The notes: generated by a model from the letters alone, not told the origin. Positions 27,122-42,400 are shown, counted from the first letter of the stretch. The stretch is 64,000 nt of DNA from Trichoplax sp. H2 (GCA_003344405.1 NOWV01000007.1:682001-746000); one strand, 5' to 3'. Numbers and translations: made by a program.

Positions 27122-30100
27122 CTAATGGGCGATTTCACGGCTGTCATCGAATACATTAGTTTCGTTTATAATTTGATGTTTGTCATTATCAGATTCTAAT
27201 ACTTCAACGGCATTAGAAGCGTTTTCTGCATCTTCGAGTAACTTTGTGATATCTTGCGATGAATCATCATCGAATAATCCTAGGTCAAGATTTATATCAG
27301 ACGATAAATATTTCGGCGTACGATTTTTACGTCGAAGGGTAACATTTTCGGCAGCTATCTTTCGTATTTCATCAAATGGATTATCATCGCTGATATCAGA
27401 TATTGGAAGACTATTAACTGAATCGAATTGCTTAATATTACTATTGATTAAATCGTTATCAATGGCCGGTTCTTCACTGATGCACTGTAAATCATCAACA
27501 TCAAATAGTCCATTTGCTGATGTATTTTCATTATCGTAATCTCCATTTTCTGTAGTTCCATTATCAGAATATTTTATATCGTAGCTATCAGCATTTGTTG
27601 GCTCTCTAGAGTTTGTCTTTTCTTCTGCTAGCATGTCATTGGAAGTAGATGATTTATCTTGTACACCTTCGTCCTCATTACCAGAATTCTGTGTTGTTGA
27701 ATTTATGGATAAATTGCTAAAGTTGGGAGCTTCAGATGAAATTAAACCTGGAATGTTGCTCACGTCTCTACGGAAATGTTTCACAAAGTTGTAATTAGAC
27801 TAGCTTCTATTATAAAGCCACATTATGCTATCATTATCCGTCCTAAGAATTGGGCATTCTGCATTAGGACTGACGACAACAACACTAATTGATGCTAAGG
27901 CATCTCATAAACTTACCTGACAATTAAAACACCTAATTCAGTTTCTAGCAAATTTTTTAGATTAGCTAAAGATTGACGAGGATCCACCGTAGCTAGATGG
28001 CAATAGAAACGAATCTAAAATGTATATATAAACAGTGCATTAGAAACAGAATAAAGTAGATGAGCAATCTAGCATAGTTTGCTATGGCAATACGAAATTG
28101 ATACGAATGCTAAGTACCTGGGCAATGTTCATATTTAGGAGGTACATAGCATATTTAAAACTAAAACTGTCTTTATTTTTCCTGCAGTGAAGAGGAAAGC
28201 TAGAGGCAGAAAAAGTAAAAAAATTACTTATTACTATGCACTAAACGGAAATACGTTGAACGCAGTATAAATCCAAATATTATACTATTCATACACTTTC
28301 TCCTTTTGTAATTGGCTATTGATATAATCAGCGATTGTTGACTTGGAGCCATAGTAGATCATTTGATAGCGCAGAGGTAAGTCGAGTAGCTGAGATAAGA
28401 TGATTAACATGTGGCATGTATAGCCTAGACTGACTGATAGCATGTTGTCGTTGCAAGCTAATGTCGAACGATTAGAATTTATTCAATCCCTGATAGGAAT
28501 ATTGTTAGATAACATTCATTGATAGAATTAAGATAATTACCGATTGATTTACCATTACCAGCAATAGGAAGTTTTGCCCCACAGATACTGTGTTCACCAG
28601 GAGCGTCCTAAGAGGAAGAGATTTCATTATAATACTAAATAGTTGAAGTGACCGCACCTTACAACATCAATTTTTCTAATATTAATGTCAATATCGATAT
28701 CTAAATAAAACATTTCATATCATACCTCACAGATAGGATAAATGAAAGATAAATCGGAAGCAAGTTGCCTCCTCCGTTTAAGTAAACTATTTTCAAGTTT
28801 ACTTAAAAAATCTTCTCTTTCAAGATGAAGTTTTTGCCTTTTCAAAAGTTCCGATTTAAGTTTATTATAATTTTGTTTGCTGTTTTCGAAATGGGCAACT
28901 GCAAAATTTTTAATGAGCCACATTTTAGTATTGATATGATTGATCATTTGCAACAACTACAAGAAACTTGTATTGAAATGATTTCGATAAGAACAACATA
29001 AGTGGTAGATAGTAGTATCTATTATAATGATAACCTCTATTTCTTAATTCCTTCGTAGTCCTTTCGTTATTATCTTGTTCTATAGATTTAAATTAATTAA
29101 AAATTATATTTAACAAACTTTCAATAAAGGTGAACTTACATAAGTAAATTTAACATATTTTTCATATCAAGATTGTTTAACAGGATAGTACCTAGTTTAT
29201 TTTCCTCTAGTTGATTTTTCAATTCATCCTGCAGCAGAGATTTTCGAAATTTCACGGCTTCTATCTGACTTAGCTAATTGGGTAAAGCGTTGAAAGTGCA
29301 ATTTAAACAAGATCAGAGAAAAGAAATTAAAGCTACATTAGTATCGTTTTTTCATCATATAATACTTACAATATCTGTTTTATATTTCTTTTTAGCCATT
29401 AAGTCATGTATTGTATCCTGTAACTTTTTTATTTTATCTTTCGTTTGAAGAATTGCTTTGCAAGACGTCCGAATCCTTTGATAGTATCATATAAAAAAAA
29501 TATTAAAGAAAAAAGAATTGAGTTAAATAGTTCAATTTTTTGATTTCAAATGAGCTAAAGAACAAGGTACTAACCGATCTAAACAAGCTGCTGTGTAGGA
29601 TGTGCGAACCTAAAATTTAAATATGATAAATATGGAACCTTTATCAATTGTGAAATTACATACACATAAGAGTATTAAGGACAACACTAGTCATTGTTAT
29701 GTAATTTTATAAATCGAACGTTTTATTAACTTATGGCATAAGCCTTTAATCTAGGTTATGTCTAAGTTGAACAAAACTATGTTACCAAATTTTTTTCCAC
29801 TGTAATGAAAATAGGCTCCCTAAGATTGATCCCTTGTAATCCACTACAATCCTTATTTAACAATAGCACAAGAATACGTTATTACAATTTATAATCTCAC
29901 TCAGATGTAATATATTAGTTAATCGAATGGTTTATACCTTAACTCGAGTGAAATTGTAAAATATTATCATATATGTAGTGTAAATATGTCGCATATGGCT
30001 TGCGACATTTATGTAAGAATATATTTTACGTGTCGACCGTATCTCTCTTAGATTAAGTTCTTACTTGCGTCGCTGGTGCTGTATAGTAACCCTCTAACAT

Positions 30101-31546
30101 TCCAAAGATAACAGAATTCTGTTCGTACGGTTTTCCATCTTTATGGAGCTAAATTAATAGAGATAAATAAAGGAACATCTAAAGACTTTGCCTAGTAATG
30201 TAAACCTGAGGTACGATAGGCTACATAACACCATCACATTAAAATTCGATATCATTTCTTCATTAATTGTATCCTTATTCGTTGGCATACATGCGCGTAT
30301 GCATTTGCTCTACAATAGAGAAATTTTTGCGACGTGTAATCTTTAATACTTACATGTTCTCCAATATATATTAGTCCCTTTAAATCGACGATCCATTCTA
30401 CAAGTAGATAGCGCGTATCGACAATTTCGGCCCAAATACGAACAATTAAATCTTGATTTTATAGCCATTTAGTTAAGGTGAATACGATTTATAATGTAAT
30501 GCCATATATTGTATAAATTGCTATTAAGTCTATGTTGTCTAGAAAAATCAAGCCTGATCTATCACACAAAGTCTGGACAAGTTTGATACTACTGCATGAC
30601 TTAGGTGTAAATGCTACTTTCTCGTAATCTATTACAGTACGTAAATAACATTGCGAGTATTGGCTGAAATTTCTGTCGTATTGATAGCTTCTTAATACGG
30701 TTGATAACTGTACTGTAATCCTTGTTAAAAGTAATGATTATGTTTCAATTTACACACTGATAAAAAGCTTCATAAAACGATTTATGACTCGCATGTCAGT
30801 TATCGTAGTATTTACAGTATGTACTGTAATACGTGAAAAATCATTCGTGTATGCTACAATAAAGTATAGAGAATGATTCCCTGCAGAAGAATTATGATCA
30901 TTGAGAAGCAATATCATGTACGAGCCTTATGTATAATGTCATTTAATCAGTATCAAAGTAGCATGGATTAAATTGATAACGTGGCATAATTTGGAAGTGG
31001 GATACGTGTCGATGAAGTCTGAACATATGATGGAAAATGGCTAGGCTCAAATCCACGCCATGTTGGATTCTTGGAGAATAAAATTGCGATCAATAGTTTT
31101 AATAATAATAATTAATAGTAATTAATACTAGTAATAATAGCGGAAGACAGTGAAAAATTAGGGTATTGTTAGTCGAAATGCAGGGAATACAAACCAGTGC
31201 TAATAGTTTTTCACTGCGGTAGAACTCTATTGGAATAAGCAACAAAATAAGAGTTTTCAGCAATCAGAACAAATGAAGAGAATGTAAACAATAATTAATT
31301 TTACTTTAATGATATTTCGTTTATAGCAGCATGATCTCTATCTCCCTGATTATAATTATTGAATACAATTGTTGAAGCTATGTAGTTGATCAATTGAGAC
31401 TTACCAAGTTGCTGACTATCGCTATGATGTAAGGTAAAGTAGGTATAGAATAACGCATCTCCATTGACATGAGCAAGAGCATCTTGTAATTTATCTGGTG
31501 TTGAAAGATTCCTAGCCGAAATATTGCGTAGATGTCGGATACGTCG
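27122..31546 (-). CDS. UVRAG: UV radiation resistance-associated protein (UVRAG/Vps38), 5' exon missing
   Basis: Subunit of the Beclin 1-VPS34 class III PI3-kinase complex II in endosome maturation and late autophagy. Exons in transcript order: 31546-31405, ~31080-31006, 30451-30354, 30148-30065, 29609-29575, 29475-29370, 29273-~29140, ~28950-28726, 28607-28553, 28457-28295, 28199-28118, 28014-27917, 27767-27122. The first exon found reads RRIRHLRNISARNL, the UVRAG hallmark; the next ones form a C2 domain (KNPTWRGFEP, then LIVRIWAEIVDTRYLLVEW, then IFGMLEGYY). Then come coiled-coil exons ending RRRQLASDLSFIYPI, and the conserved C-terminal fold (LRYQMIYYGSKSTIADYI, FPLHCR, YAMYLLNMNIAQ, DPRQSLANLKNLL). 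The last exon is a long acidic Ser/Asp/Asn-rich tail with an NPF tripeptide. The initiating exon was not found, the joint between the exons ending near 29140 and starting near 28950 is ambiguous, and an exon may be missing between 29610 and 30064. Confidence 0.9.
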
Positions 31547-33427
31547 CTTATAAAAATGGAGTAGAAATAACTATTAGTGTTGTGATGTGCGATAAACATT
31601 AACATTGGATGATGTTAATATTGTATGGCAGTGTTTTACAAGCAAGAAGGAGATTGGATCTCATGGAAATGAATCGCCATCTTCTCATCAAAGTCTGCTC
31701 TAATATATTGTGTTGTATGGAAGCAAGCGCTAATGCCGTATGGAACAGTACTGAATCCTTGAAGTCGGTATCGTGTACTGACTGACCAGTAACGTATTAT
31801 ATATATATATATCAACATGTCTGACATAACTACAATACGCACCATTAATAACACGTTGAATACACATCTCTGACTTTCTACAATGTCATTTTCCAGTCAT
31901 TGGACAATATAAGACGCAAACTGATTTAAATAGGATTGCAAAATGAAGTGTAGAGTCTATCTAAGGCATTGAACTGGATTCACGATTTATGGTGCATATT
32001 TTCGACTGCTTTCATTTCATGTACTGTATTTTTAAGACGAGTCCATCACGTCATGGCATAATTTTTTCATGTTTGTGCACCGCTGTATGACAGTTTTGGC
32101 TGTTATCTACAGTACACTCTCTCTGCTTTTAGGCTACCGTTATCCATACTATTTTTATGCAATCGATTGGTTGACTATCGACAGACAAGTTAATTTTCAA
32201 TGCTATTCTTTCTCGAACCTGACTGTCCATACTGCAGGCAGTGAAATACAGTAATTACAAAAAATGAAGTGGTGGTCGAAATGAGTCCATCCTCTACTAC
32301 CAAGAAATCATTTTTACTAACCAAAATTGATCCTTTTATTAGCTGTACTATAGCATGCTGTTATAGGTGGAGCTAAATACCTGTTGACTAGCCAAATGGA
32401 CGTGCCGAATTCGTCGTAAATGATATTTATAGGAAGACATTGGATAAAATGGAGATTTTCTGATTGGATGAAGGAGGTTTGTGGAAAGTATGTACAGCCA
32501 CAGCTTGCCAATGCCAACTGACTGACGTGATTTACAGTACTGTACTGTACTGTACCGGACAGTACATTTTGAAATGTCACCCCAATTTTATATCTATTGT
32601 ACTGTAGCGAGCCACTTAGTATACAAAGTCCTTTGAACTGCCAGAGTAAATACCGGACTAGGGTGACACTTAAATTGGAGAGACTTTAAAGAGTCTCTAC
32701 AGTACAGTACTGTAGCGCATAGTGAGACAGTTTACAGAGGAGGCAAGCGTGACGGACTGACTGACGCTCCCGATTTAGCTAGCGCAGACTCACCATTCAA
32801 GTCAAGGAGGGGGACTCAAGGGACTACTATGGTTCAACTGTGCTAGAGTGTCACTATCAAATAGTCCTTGCTAAGATCATCGTGGTAGAGGTAATTCCTT
32901 TTAATGGAGCAGACAAGAGCCAAGAGTTTTGTACACTACATAAAACATAAACGAACTGGATTCTCCAGGAGTACGAAAAGGAAATTAAGAAGTGTAGTCT
33001 CTGCCGTTTAGTGCTCAAAATCAATACACAAACAATCAGTTTGCTGGTCATTTAGAAACGCATCACTACACTTTCTACCGGTGTCCTGTGCAGTGTGCAG
33101 TCTTTACGTCGCATCATACTGTACAGTGTACAATACTTTATACTGTAGACTACAGTACAGCACAGTACTGTACAGTACTGTACACTTTTAAAGGTCTGTT
33201 GGATCAATGCTCTACTGTAGTCCCTGGTACAGTACAGTTAACTATTGAGTAATGTACTTCCGTACTGTACTTCCGTACTCTATCTCCACAATATCGACAC
33301 TACAGTCAAATGTACTAGTGCAGCGCTGGATCAAACCAGCCAAACTCTCACATAAAAGCAGACCAATGACTTGGCTAAAGTAGTGCCTTCATACTTGAAT
33401 CACAACGTGGCACCTTGTCAAAGAAAA
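31547..33427. promoter_or_regulatory. Shared upstream region of UVRAG (-) and UGGT (+) with GTAC palindromes
   Basis: Less AT-rich than its flanks. It should hold the missing UVRAG 5' exon and both promoters. GTAC-type palindromes lie at 32532-32566, 32698-32716, 33117-33184 and 33226-33280, plus an (AT)n run near 31796-31812. ORFs in this interval have no motif and mostly overlap the repeats; none is called. Confidence 0.5.
32532..33280. repeat. GTAC palindrome clusters between UVRAG and UGGT
   Basis: Four separate groups of TACAGTACTGTA/ACTGTACAG units (about 32532-32566, 32698-32716, 33117-33184, 33226-33280), with non-repetitive DNA between them. Motif and position match the cluster at 17184-17311. 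Further single copies sit in UGGT intron 1 (about 33922-33940 and 34096-34110). Confidence 0.8.
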
Positions 33428-36400
33428 ATGGTGAGTGTTGTCTTGAGAACTTTTCTAATTTTAAACTAGTATTCTACCTGGTAGTTTAGGAGTTTCCCTT
33501 TCAACCCCAGTGAAAAAATTTTCATCAATCGAATAGCAACAATGTAAATGACTTTAAATTGTGAACAGACATAAGAGTCTACAGCAGTTATTGCTAGTCA
33601 TCAAAGCGGCTAGTTTCGAAATGAATGATTGAAAAACTTTCTTGGAGGTAATGTCAGCATTGAAGTACATGAAACACACTGGTTACACTAGTCTACATTG
33701 CGGATGCATTTTATAGGACAGCAATTACTCCAAGTATGCTCAATTTTCCTCTTTCCTAGATAGAACATGTTGGAAAAGTTGCTTGCATTCAAGAAAGACT
33801 ACTGTATTGTAGATGAGGTTTACATTAATTCAATGTACCAAATATAATTCTCACTCAAAACACTGGTGGATGGTGCACAACAATTTCAATGACAATAATG
33901 AGTACGTTATATATGCGTATATACTGTACTGTACTGTACATAAAAAATGATATAAAATTTCCATCGGAATGAATTTGTACAGAGAGAGGGAAAATCTCCA
34001 ATACTTATTGATAGTTCGAAATTTTAAAAAATTTAATATACGCGTACTCTACTGGCTGCTCTGCCTTTCTTTCTTCAGTAGACTCGAATATATACAGTAC
34101 TGTACATTATTGAAAATACGCATTAACAGTGACGATCTTAGGAACTGCTATACGGGCTTCATTCTTATCGGTGTAGATATTATTCTGATAAAGTAGCAAT
34201 GAATCGATGTGAAAGCCCAAGTGTTATATAGATGTAATCGATATTGTCTCCGAATGTGTAAACATCGTGCAATATTTGAAGCATTGAAACGCGGTACATA
34301 CAATTCATAATGTAGATGCTGTACAAAGTCTATATAGTCTGCAAGATCAGATAAGATTGCTACATAGAAGTATGATCCTGCGCTTCTTTTATCAACTTGC
34401 GGCTACGTTTCACCCATATTTTTCATGTCTTGTGATGATCTTGATTATACTTTTTGTAATACGAGGACCAATTTGATTATCTATACAGTAGTACCAAATC
34501 TTGATTAATCTAATTTACCTCTACAACAATTGTGTTATAAATAATAATTTAAAAACTACTGTTTTAATTTCCTTTTTAGGCTTCAAAAGGTTATGATCGA
34601 TTCTTATCGTTTTTACTATGCTCATTATTGATCCTGCCCATTTCATCATTTGACGATAACGTTAAGTCAGTTAATGTAGCATTAGTATCGAAATGGCCGT
34701 CGACGCCGTTGCTCTTGGAAGTCAGGTAATGCAATACATCTTTACATATACTGTATCTTGTCATTATCATCTAAATTTCTACTCGATTACATTATATATA
34801 TGCTCGACGTACGTATATCATGGTATCGTATTTTATTGGTCTATCATGAAATAGAATTTCAAAAGATTATTGACGTAAATCTTATACGCGTACAGTAGTT
34901 ACATTTTGAAATAGATTTACACATCCTTGACGCTTACAGTATATCATTACTAGAACTTTAGTAGCATCAGCTATATAAATTACAACAAAGTGTACTTGTA
35001 CATAGTGAAAGCTACTTTCTATCTATTAGTATATAAAATTTCTTTCCGGAATATTTTTTAAAATCATGCTGCTTTGCTGAAGCGCATTTTCACCATGGAT
35101 GCCTAATCAGTTGGCATTGTTAACTTTTTATATAATCTCACAATAAAATTGTAGCGAATTTATGTCCAAGCAAGGTGGTCAAACATTCTGGTCGTTTGTT
35201 AATTCCATCAATAAATTACCAGATAATTCATCCGATTTAGGTGAGATCAGCTTGTGAACTAATAAATGACGCAATATAGTATCTTTCTGTATTTGTTTAT
35301 TTGCTATAAAACACTGCCAACACTGCTATGCAATTATGATGATATATGTGATAAAATGATTTTGTTAGTTATTTTGCGATTAGATTGATGGCATCACGAT
35401 AATTATATAGCATGCCTACTACAAATAGCTCTCATCTTCTATATCATGCAAGGTACAATAACATACGTATCATTTGATATCATCCCTTTCAGATACGTAC
35501 AACTTTGTCATGAAAAAAGGCCAAGATTTATTACAACCCTTGACATTGGATGTTTTGAAACTTTCCTTATCATTGAGATCGTATTCACCTCGTGTTGAAA
35601 TGTTTTTGCAAGTATGAGCTGCAGTACTATTATATCTTAATGTGATTAATCTTGTAAAATATAGCGTTACTTGGAACGCAATAATTGTTAACAAGCAATT
35701 GAAGGATTTGTAGTTACTATAATTGACGTGTTCATAAGTTTAAGTGCATTGGTTGAAAATTTATTGATAGCGTATCCTAAATAATTTAGATAAGTCGACA
35801 CTTCAAAGATAAACCAAAATGTGCTGCTTTTGCGCAATTAAACGGAAAGTTTATATGTACAACGAAGGAGTTGGAAGCAGAGTTAAAATCGTCAGGATTG
35901 CAGTAAGTTAATAAATTGTATGTTAGGTCTTTTCCAGTTCTATTATGGCCTAAGCAATTGATAAAATCTCTTTACTATTTTAAAAATAGAATTTACTATA
36001 GAATGAAATCAATATTAATATGGATGTATTCGTATGGTATTGTAATTATGACTAACGATTAGTATTATCGCAGTTCGGAACCGGAACTCTATACATTTGA
36101 TCATATTTATCCAACTTCGGCGCAAGCCAGTGACCTTCCTGTCGCTATTCTGTATGGTCAACTAGGCGAAAATCGTTGTAGGGAATTGCATTCGTTTCTT
36201 TACAAAAGAGCCAAGGATGGCCAAATCAAATACGTATTTAGACACTTTGTTGTGGTAAGAACTGATTACCGCTTTGCTAATATAAGGAATATTATGATTA
36301 CTATTGACTTGACAACAACTAATAGTCAAAGTCACGCTTGTACGATATTATTTAGAATGAAGATCAAGAGAGATTATCACTATCCGGTTATGGTGTTGAA

Positions 36401-39400
36401 CTAGATATTAAGAGTACTGAGTATAAGGCTGAGGATGATACAAAAGTAGATGAAGGTAGTAATGAATCGTATTTTTTTATCGATTTTATTAATATTATAC
36501 TGATATTGTAATAATATACTAGCTAATGTCGATAACCTTGGATCGACCCAAGAAAGCTCTGATGATGAAGTAGATGGCTTTCTATTTCATACCTTAAGGT
36601 AATAAAAATCTTATTAGAATTTTAATTAAAATACAGTATATACCCCAATAGTATTGGTTAGAGCATGATCATGTATTATATAGGAAGAAATACCCGCAAA
36701 AGTTGAAAGAGTTAGGGCAATTTAAGAAACATCTACTTGATGATCGAAATGAAGTAGCCCCTTTAAAAGTCTGGCAATTACAGAGTAAGTCTGTAAAAAG
36801 ATATTGAAATGTACTAGTACATGTTATCCCTTGCTTAAAGCCGCTCATTGCCATAAAATAAGATTATGAAATCTTGAGCACTATGATAAGTTTTAAGTGA
36901 AGGAAAGTTAAAATCTATTTTGTACGATAATACTAGATCTAGGTTTTCAAGCTGCTCAACGTGTTTTATCAGCTGGTAATGATGCTCTAACAACCCTTCG
37001 TGACATAAGTCAAAACTTGCCAACATTTGCAAGGTTCTTAAATATTAGCAGTACTTTAGTACAAGAGCTTTTTCGATAAGTACATGATACTGTTATTATA
37101 ACTGGCACTTATATTTGCTTATATCATCAGACCGACTATCAAATTTCAAGTACGTAACGAAGTTCGGAAAGAAATTAAGGCAAATCAAAAAGTACGTTTA
37201 TAGCCTTAAACGTAAATCTTCAATATTATCCTACTTGTTATTTTTAGCTATTGCTTTCACAGGTAGCTACTTAATTTACACCTCTACGTTCATTATAGAT
37301 ATTTTCTGCAGAACTCGGTCTAGACGCTGGCCAATCTGCAATGTATTTTAATGGTGTACCTTTTGCTTTGGGAGAAATGACCATATATGAGTACGTAATG
37401 GAAGTTCTGTGTCTTAGTAGATTCTTTAAATCGTTTAAGAATATAGCGAGCTATTGTTTCTTTACAGTCTCTTAGAAATTATAGAAGAAGACTCCAATGT
37501 TGTCAGCAATTTACAAAAATTAGGAATCGCGGTACGCAAACTCTTGCTCTATTTTGCAAATCTTGGCATTCAATTCAAGCTATCAGTGGCTAATCAAAAA
37601 TTTTAATTACAAGCTTTTCAATTTTTGAGTCTTTTTAAGTAAATAAGGTATCGTGTCGTAAATGATTTTTATTTTGCGTATCATCCATAGAAAGAAGATC
37701 AACAGCACTTTATCAAGTTAGCTGCTAAATCGACCTTTAGTTCCCGCGTTATTGATATGAGAGATAATTCAGTTATTGTGAGTTCTGTAAACTGACATTA
37801 CATTAAAATTTTAAGGTTCGGTAATAAATACACAATATAAATATTTAAAATACTGTGATATTATTAGTACATTAATAATATCGAAACGGATCAAGATTAC
37901 TTTCGTTGGCCTTCAAGCGTTCAAGAACTACTACGACCCGCTTTTCCCGGTATGCTGCGATATGTCCGAAAGAATTTATACCATGTCGTAAGTACTAGTA
38001 TTTACGTGTTGGCAATGTAATACTAAAAATCATTAGAAGCAAATCAAGAGACTGTCATTTTTATAAATTCAATGACAACTGTATTATGTGTCTGATTTTA
38101 CGATAAAGGTCTTTTGTATCGATCCAGTTGAGTCACAAAGCGTTGAAGTCATACAAATGCTGGATTTATTCCATCGTAATTACGTACCAATGCGGTAAGT
38201 AATGCGTTTCATGAATATATTACGTAGAAAAATTATTGAAGAGTTATATTTCCGTCAGTACATGTTTTGTGAATGTTTTTTTTATTAGACTGGGTATTCT
38301 ATTTGTGTCAGCTAATAAAAATAAAAACGTGGACGGCACTGTCGATGCTTCAGTAGGAATTGTTCGAGCGTTTTCTTATATTCAGGAATCTAAGGGTGCT
38401 CAGGCAGCCCTAAGATGGCTCACACAGGTATATTTAAGATGCATTTTACTCTAAAATTATTATTTACTTCTTTTCGACTGGTGAGATTGTTTCTTTAAGC
38501 AAATTACGATATGATTGATAGCTGTATGGAAATAGCATTCCGTCAGCTAAGCAAGTTGTCGAGAAATTTAAAAGTTGGTTTGGTGGCACTTTAGTAAATA
38601 AAGTCTTAAAAAATGGTGGAACGTATGACAATTTAAGATTGGTAAGTGCATCAATGTATGCTGTTGTTTTCGCGTTAAAAATAAACCTTCTTTATCGGTC
38701 ATGATTTTAGATAGTTATGTCTACTATTAAATGGATAGCCAGTTAGCAAAGATATTACTGAAATAAAACTAATGAAACAGGGTTTATTTAGTTTATTAAA
38801 GCGGAAGTTACTAAAAGTTAAAAATATTTTTCAGTACCTTGATGTGTAGTATTGTAAGTTGAAATGGTATATTTGTGCTTCTTTTATGTAGGAGAGCAGT
38901 TCTTTTTTTGATAGTATTGGAATACGAAAACTACCACAAGTAATCGTGAACGGTGTACAATTAACAGATGTATGTGATAAACTATAACGTTTTATCTTTG
39001 GATTTATAATCTGCATTAAATTAGCTCATTAGTTTTCATGTTTATTAGTTTCCTATCTTACGCTCTGTACTAATTCTAAAATTGAACCTGACTTATAGCT
39101 ACATGACATAGAAGGGGGTATCGTTGGAGAGTATCATAATCAGATGCCAAAATTACAGGAATATGTTCAAGCGGTAAATGAACTATAGTATTTCTGATAT
39201 TTATACGACAAATGGTCGATGGATAGTCGACTACTTTCTGACATTTGAAATGAAATAAAGTGATAGTTAATATAACGTAGTGTCTGCAGTCATATATAGC
39301 CACTCTTTATGCAATCTTTGTAACGGTTAAATAATTTCTTGTTTAATTTATCCAATCTGTAGGGAAAAATCTCAGATTCTACAAATATTTATGATTACCT

Positions 39401-42400
39401 TATGTCACAACCACATGTTATACCAAGATATAGTTATCAAGTTTTCAGAGACAATTTACATTATATAAAGGGATTGAGCCGTTACACAGAAGGTATGCTA
39501 AAAATATCAAAACGGGAGATTAGCTATATAACAACGCAATAGCCTCTCTAATGGGCGAATTATAATTAGAATCAAAAGCTGATGAAGTTGAAGGCACCTC
39601 AGCAGCTGCCTCCATTATCAAATCAGTAAATTATGTGATTTCTTCAAAAGGTATGGTAATATTTTAGAATTTTATCATTAGCCCGATGTATATTTTAAAA
39701 GATTTATTGCTCTATATTTATCTATTTTAATTTGAGTAACGAATCTTAATTTTATTTGAATCTATATGAAGATTCTTTAAAGGTTCGGCCATTAACTTTT
39801 TGGGTTGTAGTGGATTTATTTACCTCATCCGGCAAGCAGCTACTGCTGCAGGCTTTACAGTATCTGGTAAGGCTATAGATCTGTTTCCAATAAAAGTAAA
39901 CTATATTTCTGATATGATATACAAATTTTGGAGATATCACTTCTGCATTGCTATTTAGCCATGTCTTTCCTTCGTAATATTTGATCGATTTAGTATTTTT
40001 ATAGAAAATGTACCTAAGTTGCCTCTTATTTCTACCTAGTCATCTTCCGAAAAAGCAAGAGTTGGCGTAATTCACAACACTAAGAGCTCTTCCGTTTTGG
40101 ATGGAAAAAGGCATTCTTTAATTGAATTATACGAGGCCTTAGTACAAGTTGACAACTTCGCTGAGATTTCTTCAGTTAAATCGTTGTTGTCGCACTTCGT
40201 AGAGAAACAGATTGACTCTATATCGAGCTTAGATGAAATTCGAAATGTTCGTAAATTTTTTTAATTGGAAAGATTATTAATTTACAGTTAATAAAATTTT
40301 TTTTGACTTGGTTAAATCAGGTAAATGTAAATGACTTAAAGTCAGCCTTAAGTGAAGAAGCATTTCAGAAGTCCGTTTATAGGAAAGTACAGAAAGGTTT
40401 GGAGTTTTGTCAATCTTTTATTAACCTCGAGGCTGGGCAAAATGCGATTATTGCTAATGGAAAGGTGCAATATTTAATGTCTATTAACATATCTTTTTAA
40501 TCTATGCAGCACAGTTGTAACAATGCCGATGCTTTAGGCGGACCACTGATAAGAAATTAATAGCTACTGGTACTTTCTTTGCCGTTCTTACTATCTATAA
40601 TCGTTTACGTTAGGTTTATGGTCCTGTCAGTGATGACGATCCGTTCGTTGCGAGTGACTTTAGACTAGTTGAAACATTGGATTGGAGACATCACCTGAAG
40701 AAAATTTCCAAACTACTAACGAAATATCAGCCTGGTGATACCTTGGATTCCATAAGGTGAATTTTGCAATAAATGTAATGCACATCGGGATCGAAGCCTT
40801 CATACTTTAAAGTTTTCAAAATTTAAATAGTATTATTAGAATTGATATATACAAAAGTGAACTACTGAGTTAATCAAAGTCATTTTATATTTAGGATGGT
40901 TTCTGACATGAATATGGCTATTTCTGGTCTTATCTCTGATAATTCGAACTATGTTCGAACTCAGATGCCTTCTCTTAAACATGCTCACAGGTTAAGGTTA
41001 TTCTCCAAATTAAATAAGAACCCGCATCAAAGGATTTACATAACGAAATACATAAAAACGGTTCTGATTAATATACAATTGTCATTATCTTTTAGCGCGG
41101 TTACGTTTAGCAACTCTGGGTCTGAGCTAGGTCATGAGATTGTCGCGATTATAAATCCGCTATCGAAAGGTATCGTAAAAAGAGAATACAACTGAATAAA
41201 AAACCTTGAATATTTATCTTTTTTAATTTGTCAATAAATGACGGAAATTTTATTACATATAGATGCTCAAGTTATGACTCCAATAATAATGGTAAAATCT
41301 TGTTGATAATACGTATAATGCCGTATATCATCTGTGGGGTTTACATAACCGGATTTGCCATTAAGTATATTTACGTCAACATTTTTTGTTGGTATTTATT
41401 ATAGAATTTACTAAAAGCAACTAAAGTGGATATTACTGTGTTAATGAATCCAGCATCTATGCTATCAGAAATGCCCTTAAATAGGTAAATGTTGCGCAGC
41501 AAGATTGCTCTTTTGATTTTATGATGTTACCGTGTTTGTGATGAATTATGAAGCTGATCATTATTATTTTTTACTAGTTTTTTCCGCTACGTATTAGAGC
41601 CAGAACTCAAATTTAGTAAAGAAGGAAGGTATGAAGTCAGAAATATTTTATAGTTACTTTTACTTTCAATACTGTAAATAAAATTATTTTTTTCACTGTT
41701 TAAAGATTGATAAGCAAACCGGTAGCTCAATTTACGAAAATTCCGGAATCCTTACTACTTACCTTAAATATGAAGACACCTGAATCATGGATGGTCGAAT
41801 CAATGATTTCCGTATATGATTTAGATAATATTCGCCTAGATCAGGTGAGCGAAGTTGCAATATGGTAACATTCATGAAATGATAAGTTTATCAAAAAGTA
41901 AAATTTACTATGCAATTTATCACCATAATTCTATTATACTTTATGACTGATGAAAGCAAAATTTTATTTGTGCCTGAAGAAATATTATGGTTACAAATGT
42001 TGCTTGATTATGTGTTTACAGCTCAACCAGGGTGTTAAAGCATTGTATGCTCTAGAGTATATACTACTTGAAGGCCATTGCTTTGATAGCGTTACCAGTG
42101 AACCACCCCGTGGACTTCAATTTGTCATGGGCACGGATACCGATCCAGCTATGGTGGATACCATCGTCATGGCAAATTTGGTAATATTCTAGTCATTTTT
42201 AGGAAATTAATGCTGCGTCATCTTCAGATGATATTAACAGAATTATTATTAAGATTACTTTTTTTTGTTATTTCCTGTGACTTTACCTGTATATTTGATA
42301 GGGATACTTCCAAATGAAAGCAAATCCAGGGCTTTGGAAGTTACAGCTAAGACCTGGAAGATCTGAAAATTTATATAAAATTGACAGGTTAGAACCACTG

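Noticed and set aside
31390-31605. 71-codon minus-strand ORF overlapping the UVRAG first known exon
   Set aside because: Wrong frame: the correct frame in the same DNA gives RRIRHLRNISARNL and joins the C2 exons in phase.
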